Shown: positions 1-4,661 of the stretch, piece by piece
How the letters are laid out: every line of letters begins with the position of its first letter
Numbering within the stretch: the stretch's first letter is position 1
Translations under genes and position numbers: made by a program
Source: Dehalococcoidia bacterium
GTDB lineage: Bacteria > Chloroflexota > Dehalococcoidia > JACVQG01
Direction: 5' to 3'
Assembly (NCBI GenBank): GCA_015661045.1
Contig: JACVQG010000078.1
Span: 1 to 6,674 of the forward strand
DNA length: 6,674 nt
The notes under the pieces: generated by a model
What the model was told of the DNA's origin: nothing
Seen by the model: only the letters and a program-made list of their open reading frames with translations
Database searches by the model: none

Positions 1-2001
1 CTTGCTCAGCACATAATATTTGCCGTGGCCCATCATACCTGGTGTCTGGAGGCCGCCGCCTACGGTGCTCATAAGACTGGTGAATGTCATGCCGCAAGGG
101 GTTTGGCCGTAATCGTCACGGGAGACAATCATCACGCCATTTGTCTCAGGCAGGAGTACCATCACACACTCACAGCAGCCACAGGTGGTCATCGGAGCAT
201 CCATCAAGGAGTACAGTGTCATGCGCTGTACAGCCATATTGGTATGTTCATAGACGAATTTATTGGCCCCTTCCCACTCACCCTTGGATGCGTCAATAGT
301 CTGTCCCTTGGGCACCGGCTGGTTGGGGCCGTGGGGGTTGATTTCAAAGGAAGCCCTGCAGTCCAACCAGTTATAGGCGCCACACAATCCCACCCTCTCC
401 GGGTTAATTACACAAATATGGGTCGGAGCAAAGGACTGGCACAGGGAGCAACTATAGTAAGTATCTACAGCCTCGTCCGTAAGGTTAGCGGTGCGTACGT
501 TACGTTCTTGATAAACTACTCTGGCTTGTTCCAATAGCTCTTTAACTTTATTAGGTTCGGTATAAAAGGTTATCTGGATTTTGTCCACAATGGCGCCAAA
601 GTGATTATGGAACGCTGCGAAGAGAATATCTCCGATATGCTTAATCTTGAAGCCCTTGCTTACAGCGTTTTTACCGAATCTAATCCAGGTAATATCGCGC
701 TGCCCCATGTGCTGAATACCCTCGGCGCCGTTGGTGAAGTGGTGGATTTGCCTTTCAAGCACCGGTTCGAAGTCTTTATTCATCTTGCGCCCGGCAACAT
801 CTACTACAATACCCAGGGGCATTTTGGACCCCATCGGAGCATCATCGAGTTCGGGGCCTATAACTGTAATCTTACCATCTTCTATTTCGTCCAGTTCTTT
901 TGTTCTCAGCCACTCAAAGGCCATTCCACCTTTACCACCGAACTCAACCCTTAAATTCTCTTTGCGAACTACCTCGCCCTCAAAGGCCGGGCCGTAAGCT
1001 ACCGGGATTTTAACCTGGGCAACCTTGATCTTAATACCGCGTATCTCAATACAACGCTGCACCAGTTTTTCAGCTTTTTCCAGATCATCTTTACCCGGGA
1101 TATCGTCAAAGGGCAGACTAACTACGTGTTCGTATCTGGTGATACCTGTGGGCAATACATTGGGGATTGCTGTATCAGCAATAACAGGGAAGCCGTAGTT
1201 TATAGCCCCGGCGGCGGTGGCATACTTAAGGTCATCTACCGGACCCAGGGCGAGGGCGAAGGCGAAACAGCGGAATTTGTTGTAGAGAAGGTTCGCTCTA
1301 GCATCCCCGGCCTTGAAACCGCCGAAGCTGATACCGGCGCGGGTAGCATATCCCAGGGCGTAAATAGCGGAGACAGTATCGGTTCCGAAGGTTACTGTGA
1401 AAGTATCATACCCCAACTCTACCCCGGATTCCAATAGCTGGTCAACTATAGAACGTCCATTGTTGTTGCCGCATAGAAACACGAGCTGGCCTTTAGACTG
1501 TAGCTCACGGACAATCTTTACAGCCACTTCATTGCTCTTGGCAGCGCCGATAATAGCGGCGAACCCGGGCATACGGCCATCCACCATCTGGATACCCCAG
1601 GAACGCATCTGGACATCATCAATGGGGCCGTTCATCTTGTAGCCGTTCCTGGTCTCGGGCTGTTCACCTTTGGCCCATCGGATTCCCTCGATGACCTCTT
1701 CGGCGAAAAGAGTAGCCATACCCGCATCCAGGGTTTCTCCTAAATAGGGGAGCCACAAATTGCCGCGGGGTACCGGCGGTAAAAGGTCTTTAGCGTGCTG
1801 GACGGGCCATGAGAGGTCGGCCAGTTTTTGTACCTTATGACCGGTAAGGCCGTAGATTACAGGGAGAAAATAAGTGGTATTGGGAAAAGCTACCGGGGTC
1901 TCAGGCCCCATATTCTTCAGCGCATTCTGTAAGAGCTTATCGGCTTCATCTACAATGCCGCGAGCTCCCCGAATGGCAGAAGTAGCAATAAATCTAGACA
2001 T
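1..2001 (-). CDS. acsB: Acetyl-CoA synthase (CODH/ACS beta subunit), 3' end cut by window edge
   Basis: ACS makes or cleaves acetyl-CoA from CO, CoA and a methyl group carried by the corrinoid iron-sulfur protein, at a cytoplasmic Ni-Ni-[4Fe-4S] A-cluster of the Wood-Ljungdahl pathway. The minus frame is open from ATG (1999-2001) to base 1: 667 codons, no stop or frameshift. A-cluster ligands are visible: Cys518, 521, 530 and 540 (codons at 448-450, 439-441, 412-414, 382-384) in the CSLCQSFAP...GLCGAYNW region, and the Cys607-Gly-Cys609 pair (175-183). Spacing equals that of Moorella ACS (506/509/518/528, 595/597) with a constant +12 offset. Phe524 matches the mobile Phe512. The long N-terminal region (about residues 1-310) marks the bacterial form rather than the shorter archaeal CdhC. 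Moorella ACS is 729 aa, so about 70 residues are missing here. The start is fixed by AGGAGG 7 nt upstream. It lies 29 nt downstream of the stress-type gene and is probably cotranscribed with it. Confidence 0.95.
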   Translation of the reverse strand, partial: MSRFIATSAIRGARGIVDEADKLLQNALKNMGPETPVAFPNTTYFLPVIYGLTGHKVQKLADLSWPVQHAKDLLPPVPRGNLWLPYLGETLDAGMATLFAEEVIEGIRWAKGEQPETRNGYKMNGPIDDVQMRSWGIQMVDGRMPGFAAIIGAAKSNEVAVKIVRELQSKGQLVFLCGNNNGRSIVDQLLESGVELGYDTFTVTFGTDTVSAIYALGYATRAGISFGGFKAGDARANLLYNKFRCFAFALALGPVDDLKYATAAGAINYGFPVIADTAIPNVLPTGITRYEHVVSLPFDDIPGKDDLEKAEKLVQRCIEIRGIKIKVAQVKIPVAYGPAFEGEVVRKENLRVEFGGKGGMAFEWLRTKELDEIEDGKITVIGPELDDAPMGSKMPLGIVVDVAGRKMNKDFEPVLERQIHHFTNGAEGIQHMGQRDITWIRFGKNAVSKGFKIKHIGDILFAAFHNHFGAIVDKIQITFYTEPNKVKELLEQARVVYQERNVRTANLTDEAVDTYYSCSLCQSFAPTHICVINPERVGLCGAYNWLDCRASFEINPHGPNQPVPKGQTIDASKGEWEGANKFVYEHTNMAVQRMTLYSLMDAPMTTCGCCECVMVLLPETNGVMIVSRDDYGQTPCGMTFTSLMSTVGGGLQTPGMMGHGKYYVLSK

Positions 2002-2008
2002 TCCGAAT

Positions 2009-2014
2009 CCTCCT
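2009..2014 (-). promoter_or_regulatory. Strong ribosome binding site of acsB
   Basis: AGGAGG reads on the minus strand, 7 nt before the ATG at 1999-2001. It supports this start and points to efficient translation of acsB inside a polycistronic message. Confidence 0.85.
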
Positions 2015-2030
2015 AATTAATAGACCAAAA

Positions 2031-2528
2031 TTAATAGCGCCGGAAATCACCGGTCATCTTGGCATCCATAGGGTCTGTAGCGGCCATCCTGGCTGCCTTG
2101 TTAAATCCGGGGTTGGGGGCGCTTTTCCCTATGGGGAGCACTCCCGCGGACGGGGAACGCAACAGGCGTAGCGCTTTGTCCAGGTGCGCCTCCTCACCGT
2201 GAACAGTCACTAATACCCCACCGGTACTTAATCCGAATTCATAATAACCATAGGTATCAGCCGTAGCCCCGATAGCCTTGGCCAGTGCTTTATCAGTCTC
2301 TTCCTTAGAGATATGTTTGGCTAATGCCCCCAAAGCAGTGACCTCGCCCACTTTAGAAAGGGTGAGTTGAGTTGCTCCGGCTCCGACTAAAGACAAAAGG
2401 CGGCGGCCTTCCTTCAGGCGCAACAACACACCTATTTCCTCTTGTTTGTAGCCTTTGGCCAGGAGTTCTCCTACTATTTTTTGGGCGGTTTCAGGGTCGC
2501 GAAATAAACGTGCGATAGTTTTTTCCAC
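2031..2528 (-). CDS. General-stress-protein-like (YflT/17M-type) small protein
   Basis: A 165-aa soluble protein of unknown biochemical role. Residues 1-37 look like the alpha/beta opening of the general stress 17M/YflT-like family: a short strand, the helix ETAQKIVGELLAKGY, then a strand IGVLLRL. Residues 47-90 are Ala/Gly-rich (VGAGATQ, ALGALAKHI, AIGATA), as in the glycine-rich middle of these proteins. YYEFGLSTGGVLVTVHG (95-111) matches the family's typical ending, in which a YYE helix precedes a GGVLV strand. The tail (about 125-165) is Pro/Gly-rich and probably disordered, ending MTGDFRRY. The start is GTG (2526-2528), chosen because AAGGAGA (2534-2540) lies 5 nt upstream. It is the first gene after the promoter at 2604-2632 and sits 29 nt upstream of acsB. 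Family assignment is by pattern only; the link to ACS is positional. Confidence 0.75.
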   Translation of the reverse strand: MEKTIARLFRDPETAQKIVGELLAKGYKQEEIGVLLRLKEGRRLLSLVGAGATQLTLSKVGEVTALGALAKHISKEETDKALAKAIGATADTYGYYEFGLSTGGVLVTVHGEEAHLDKALRLLRSPSAGVLPIGKSAPNPGFNKAARMAATDPMDAKMTGDFRRY

Positions 2529-2603
2529 GAGTGTCTCCTTAACTAAGATTTAGGGTAATCAGAAAGGGGCGTAATACGACAATTTTAACCATAACACCGA
2601 TTT

Positions 2604-2632
2604 ATTTTAGCATTGGCTGAAGCGGTAGTCAA
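2604..2632 (-). promoter_or_regulatory. SigmaA/sigma70-type promoter for the stress-protein/acsB operon
   Basis: On the minus strand, TTGACT (2627-2632), a 17-bp spacer and TAAAAT (2604-2609) give 5/6 matches to each consensus hexamer at optimal spacing. The predicted transcription start near 2597 leaves a leader of about 70 nt before the GTG at 2528. No other good promoter was seen in the 29-nt gap before acsB, so acsB is likely read from here. Confidence 0.75.
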
Positions 2633-2647
2633 ACACTAAATTTTTCA

Positions 2648-2668
2648 AAGGAGGAGTTTATGTTATAG
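2648..2668 (+). promoter_or_regulatory. Perfect Shine-Dalgarno followed by a two-codon ORF (ATG TTA TAG)
   Basis: AAGGAGG (2648-2654) is followed 5 nt later by ATG TTA TAG (2660-2668). The initiation signal is the best in the upstream region, yet it opens onto a Met-Leu-stop minigene about 150 nt before rsmI. It may be a regulatory minimal uORF or the surviving 5' end of a gene lost by deletion. The frame differs from that of rsmI. No convincing promoter precedes it: TTGGCT-18-TAAATT at 2613-2642 is weak and would place the start inside the SD. Confidence 0.4.
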
Positions 2669-2687
2669 CAATCTGATAGACGAATAA

Positions 2688-2733
2688 TGAATGGCATATT
2701 ATGGTGATGTGTTTCCGCAAGTTACGCCATTCA
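2688..2733. repeat. 8-bp inverted repeat upstream of rsmI
   Basis: TGAATGGC (2688-2695) and GCCATTCA (2726-2733) are perfect inverted copies separated by 30 nt. It could form a leader stem or be a split operator. A chance match is possible at this length and spacing. Confidence 0.3.
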
Positions 2734-2774
2734 CAATGAAAACCTGCATGATTTATTTTAAAAGCCTGTCGTAC

Positions 2775-2804
2775 TGGAGAGATATTATAGGAATGCGCTA
2801 TAAT
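2775..2804 (+). promoter_or_regulatory. Candidate rsmI promoter with consensus -10
   Basis: A perfect -10 hexamer TATAAT (2799-2804) follows TGGAGA (2775-2780, 4/6 match) by 18 bp. The predicted start near 2811 leaves only about 6 nt before the ATG at 2817, so the transcript would be almost leaderless. The weak -35 keeps confidence low. Confidence 0.35.
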
Positions 2805-2816
2805 AAGGCCGATAAT

Positions 2817-3626
2817 ATGCCAGTTCTCTTTTTAGTAGCTACACCAATTGGCAACCTGGAGGATATTACCCTGCGGGCGTTAAGGGTATTGCGGGAAGTG
2901 AAGCTGATCGCGGCGGAGGATACCCGTCGTACTCACATCCTTCTATCCAAATATGATATTAAAACACCTGTCACCAGCTATTATGAACACAGCAAGAAAG
3001 CCAAGTTATCCTACCTTTTAGAGCGCCTCCAGCAAAACGATGTAGCTCTGGTCTCCGAGGCAGGTATGCCGGGCGTTAATGACCCGGGATATGAACTGGT
3101 TACAGCCTGTATCCAGAATAATATTCTTGTTGTACCAATCCCCGGTCCTAGTGCTCCCGTAGCGGCGCTGGCAGTTTCAGGATTACCTACAGACCAGTTT
3201 TTCTATGCAGGTTTTTTACCTAGACTTTCAGGCCCCAGACAACGATTTTTGAAGGCGATGGCTGCTTATCCGTTTACACTGATATTCCTTGAAGCCCCTC
3301 ACCGGGTACTCGCTTCCCTGGCAGATATGGAACGGTGTCTGGGCGACCGGGAGGTTGCGGTATGCCGTGAGTTAACCAAAATTCATGAAGAAGTGTTCAG
3401 GGGCACACTGAGCCAGGCGCTGGCCCATTTTCAGCATCCCCGGGGTGAGTTTACCTTGATTGTGGCCGGTCAAAAACCCCAACAAGCAGAGCTAACGCCC
3501 GATGTAGAGGAGCAACTCAGGCAACTCAAGGCCCAGGGTAAATCAGCCAGAGATGTTATTGCCCAGGTTGCCAGCAATACGGGGCTGACTCGCAAGCAAC
3601 TATACCGGGTATGGCTTAAGGTGTAA
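2817..3626 (+). CDS. rsmI: 16S rRNA (cytidine-1402 2'-O)-methyltransferase RsmI
   Basis: RsmI uses S-adenosylmethionine to methylate the 2'-O of C1402 in the decoding centre of 16S rRNA. The 269-aa product has the tetrapyrrole-methylase (SAM) fold: ATPIGNLED (8-16), EDTRRT (34-39), the AdoMet-loop variant SEAGMPGVNDPG (80-91; AGTPxISDPG is the usual form), PIPGPSA (107-113), GFLP (132-135) and CRELTKIHEE (183-192). The C-terminal helix-turn-helix segment typical of RsmI (about 241-267, GKSARDVIAQVASNTGLTRKQLY) is intact. I chose ATG 2817 because homology begins immediately after it and the family is about 270-290 aa. Starts at 2793 (+8 aa) or 2691 (+42 aa) are possible but add unconserved sequence. 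No good SD precedes any of them. It stands alone, divergent from the acsB operon, and is followed by a terminator-like structure. Confidence 0.93.
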   Translation: MPVLFLVATPIGNLEDITLRALRVLREVKLIAAEDTRRTHILLSKYDIKTPVTSYYEHSKKAKLSYLLERLQQNDVALVSEAGMPGVNDPGYELVTACIQNNILVVPIPGPSAPVAALAVSGLPTDQFFYAGFLPRLSGPRQRFLKAMAAYPFTLIFLEAPHRVLASLADMERCLGDREVAVCRELTKIHEEVFRGTLSQALAHFQHPRGEFTLIVAGQKPQQAELTPDVEEQLRQLKAQGKSARDVIAQVASNTGLTRKQLYRVWLKV

Positions 3627-3669
3627 TGATTGGATAATTTCTGTAAAATAAAATCCCCCGTCTTCGACA

Positions 3670-3707
3670 CCCCCTTTTCCAAAGGGGGCCAGGACTTTGG
3701 CTTTTTT
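3670..3707 (+). terminator. Terminator-like structure after rsmI with two competing hairpins
   Basis: CCCCCTTT-TCC-AAAGGGGG (3670-3688) is a perfect 8-bp stem with a 3-nt loop. Overlapping it, CCAAAG (3679-3684) can instead pair with CTTTGG (3695-3700), directly followed by C and six T (3702-3707), the form of an intrinsic terminator. The two stems share 3681-3684 and exclude each other. The first stem also resembles the core of the palindrome at 4578-4608, so part of this may be a dispersed repeat. It lies about 45 nt after the rsmI stop. Confidence 0.5.
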
Positions 3708-3883
3708 CAATCCGTGTTGACGTAAGCACAGCAGAAAAAGAATGGATTTTGATATTTTGAAGACTTCGGTTAGGATTTTGTTTTGAGGCGAAGTCGGAAA
3801 TATTCATTGAGGCGAACGAGTCTGCCCGGAAGTACCCCCTTCCGACACGGGAAGTGGTTGGGGTTAGGTGTGCCACTTCCTCC
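3708..3883. other. Non-coding spacer rich in short direct and inverted repeats
   Basis: I find no supported gene here. Visible structure: TTGAGGCGAA twice with a 24-bp period (3783-3792, 3807-3816); GACTTCG/CGAAGTC inverted (3762-3768, 3789-3795); GGAAGTGG/CCACTTCC inverted with a 15-nt loop (3850-3857, 3873-3880); GGAAGT twice (3828-3833, 3850-3855); GGTTAGG twice (3768-3774, 3862-3868). It sits immediately before the promoter of the packaging module. Regulator binding sites, a structured RNA, or the scar of a phage attachment region are all possible; nothing identifies which. Confidence 0.45.
3850..3880. repeat. 8-bp inverted repeat just upstream of the packaging-module promoter
   Basis: GGAAGTGG (3850-3857) and CCACTTCC (3873-3880) are perfect inverted copies separated by 15 nt, ending 3 bp before the -35 box at 3884. 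The position fits a regulator site acting on that promoter. A transcribed hairpin from upstream read-through is the alternative. Confidence 0.4.
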
Positions 3884-3913
3884 TTGACGAAACAAGAACT
3901 ATAGTTCTATTAT
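3884..3913 (+). promoter_or_regulatory. Promoter of the phage-type module, start predicted at the first ATG
   Basis: TTGACG (3884-3889), an 18-bp spacer and TATTAT (3908-3913) form a good sigma70/sigmaA-type promoter. Six to seven bases downstream lies 3919-3920, the A of the ATG of the next gene, and no SD is present between. If used, the message would be leaderless. The spacer is largely occupied by a 14-bp palindrome, suggesting repression by a dimeric regulator. Confidence 0.6.
3895..3908. promoter_or_regulatory. Perfect 14-bp palindrome inside the promoter (candidate operator)
   Basis: AGAACTATAGTTCT equals its own reverse complement. It is centred at 3901/3902, between the -35 and -10 boxes, and shares its last base with the -10. 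This is the classic place for an operator that blocks RNA polymerase. No repressor gene lies in the window. The 87-aa HTH protein encoded at 6190-6453 is one speculative candidate. Confidence 0.5.
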
Positions 3914-3919
3914 TAGGCC

Positions 3920-4303
3920 ATGTCAAAAAGAAAAAGCTTTAATCCCAAGAAAGTTCCACGGCCTACCAGTCCCACCGATAAAATTCCATCTGAACCGAGA
4001 GGATTCTACGCCGATGCCCTATCCAACGTTGAAAAGGAGCGCTTGCCGGAGGCCAGGCAACTTGAGGGCCTGGATGAAGAGATCGCTTTGCTGCGGGTGA
4101 AGCTGAACCAGTTGGTGGCCGAGCACCCCGACGATATGGATGGTCTTGTCAAAGCGGTCCGCTTGCTGTTGCAGGCAGTAGCCACCAAGTACCGCCTGTC
4201 TCCTCAGGCAAAGAATGACCTGTATGAGAGTTTCGCCGGTGTTATGAAAGGAATCGGTGGGATGATGTTACCGGAGGCGTTCAGGTTGGACAAAGAGGAG
4301 TAA
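3920..4303 (+). CDS. Phage-module protein of unknown function, possible TerS equivalent
   Basis: A 127-aa protein I cannot assign to a named family. Residues 1-27 are Lys/Pro-rich, basic and probably disordered (MSKRKSFNPKKVPRP). Residues 28-127 look all-helical: FYADALSN, an acidic amphipathic helix LDEEIALLRVKLNQLVAEH (51-69), a second helix LVKAVRLLLQAVATKY (76-91) and a Gly/Met-rich final helix. The FYADAL...GLDEEIALLR pattern recalls small proteins often found just upstream of terminases in environmental phage-like clusters (from memory). It occupies the usual small-terminase position, but no helix-turn-helix is recognisable. It is the first gene after the promoter at 3884-3913. No Shine-Dalgarno precedes the ATG, consistent with a leaderless start. 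Stop TAA at 4301-4303; the next gene follows after 9 nt. Confidence 0.7.
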   Translation: MSKRKSFNPKKVPRPTSPTDKIPSEPRGFYADALSNVEKERLPEARQLEGLDEEIALLRVKLNQLVAEHPDDMDGLVKAVRLLLQAVATKYRLSPQAKNDLYESFAGVMKGIGGMMLPEAFRLDKEE

Positions 4304-4312
4304 GCAGGCGTT

Positions 4313-4561
4313 ATGGTTGCAAACGGAAAAGCCGGGGGCGCTGAAAAACTGGCAGCCGCCCTGCGCAAGTTTATCCCTGTTAGGAACTCGAACCCGGCCA
4401 GGGTTGACCTGACGCCCGGCTGTGCCTTCGGGGTGGTGGTGGATGAGCGCCTTAAGGAAATGGAACGTCAGTTGAGCGAGGTCAAAGACAGGCTAAACGG
4501 TCTTATTTATCTGGTTATCGGGGCGGTGGTGGTAGAGGTGGTTTTAAGTCTTATTAAATGA
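4313..4561 (+). CDS. Small coiled-coil protein with C-terminal membrane helix
   Basis: An 82-aa protein. The N-terminus (1-30) is basic (KLAAALRKFIPVRNSNPAR). Residues 44-63 form a charged heptad-like helix (DERLKEMERQLSEVKDRLNG), followed by one hydrophobic segment (64-80, LIYLVIGAVVVEVVLSL) ending in Lys. This layout of short coiled coil plus C-terminal transmembrane helix is that of XhlA-type holin-associated proteins. It also suits other small membrane-anchored phage proteins, so I give no symbol. A glutamate lies within the hydrophobic stretch. It starts 9 nt after the previous stop. The GAGGAG at 4295-4300 lies inside the end of the upstream gene, 12 nt before the ATG, so translational coupling is likely. 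A holin-type gene between a first packaging gene and the large terminase would be an unusual position. Confidence 0.65.
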   Translation: MVANGKAGGAEKLAAALRKFIPVRNSNPARVDLTPGCAFGVVVDERLKEMERQLSEVKDRLNGLIYLVIGAVVVEVVLSLIK

Positions 4562-4577
4562 AGGAAGGACGAAAATC

Positions 4578-4608
4578 CCCTATCCCCCTTTACGTAAAGG
4601 GGGTAGGG
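4578..4608. repeat. C/G-rich palindromic repeat, 15-bp stem with one bulge
   Basis: The two arms meet at ACGT (4592-4595). CCCTATCCCCCTTTAC (4578-4593) pairs with GTAAAGGGGGTAGGG (4594-4608) except for one unpaired T (4583). The CCCCCTTT/AAAGGGGG core also occurs at 3670-3688 next to a similar AAAATCCCC flank, indicating a dispersed repeat. It lies 16 nt after the stop of the 82-aa gene. No T-run follows directly, so it is not a standard terminator. Confidence 0.7.
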
Positions 4609-4613
4609 CTCCG

Positions 4614-4654
4614 TCACCCCTCTCTGCCAGCGGAGAGGGGGCAAGGGGGTGAGG
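4614..4654. repeat. Second C/G-rich hairpin repeat, overlapping the terminase RBS
   Basis: CCCCTCTCTG (4617-4626) pairs with CGGAGAGGGG (4631-4640) over a CCAG loop, with one G-U pair. TCACCCC (4614-4620) can alternatively pair with GGGGTGA (4646-4652) as an outer stem. Repeats of the form CCTCACCCCCTTGCCCCCTCTCC (seen here on the minus strand) are, to my recollection, common in Chloroflexota genomes. The GAGG at 4651-4654 is 7 nt before the terminase ATG and is the only ribosome-binding sequence there, so folding could limit terminase translation. Confidence 0.65.
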
Positions 4655-4661
4655 TTGCCTT

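Larger units (their letters stand above)
2529..2816. other. Divergent intergenic spacer between the acsB operon and rsmI
   Basis: About 290 bp without a supported gene. It holds the minus-strand promoter (2604-2632), the orphan SD with minigene (2648-2668), an 8-bp inverted repeat (2688-2733) and a possible rsmI promoter (2775-2804). The rsmI frame is open back to an ATG at 2691, but those 42 codons resemble no part of RsmI and are AT-rich. I therefore treat them as non-coding leader. Confidence 0.6.

Noticed and set aside
25..1642. Plus-strand ORFs of 71-170 codons (25-537, 601-954, 731-997, 1126-1437, 1397-1642)
   Set aside because: All lie antisense to acsB, whose minus frame is continuously open with every catalytic cysteine in place; the plus products resemble nothing and have no ribosome binding sites.
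2691..2816. 42-residue N-terminal extension of RsmI
   Set aside because: The segment is AT-rich, has no SD and no match to RsmI, whose conserved sequence starts right after ATG 2817.
3470..3876. Two minus-strand ORFs (70 and 86 aa) over the rsmI end and the following spacer
   Set aside because: One is antisense to the RsmI C-terminus; the other crosses the repeat-rich spacer and terminator. Neither has a plausible RBS or protein-like composition.
3627..3919. tRNA or attachment-site gene at the chromosome/phage boundary
   Set aside because: I looked for a cloverleaf and a CCA-like 3' end near the boundary and saw none; without the far end of the element no att repeat can be recognised.
4578..4654. 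Intrinsic terminator or CRISPR-like array from the C/G palindromes
   Set aside because: No T-run follows either stem, and there are no regularly spaced identical repeats with unique spacers; they are better read as dispersed palindromic repeats.
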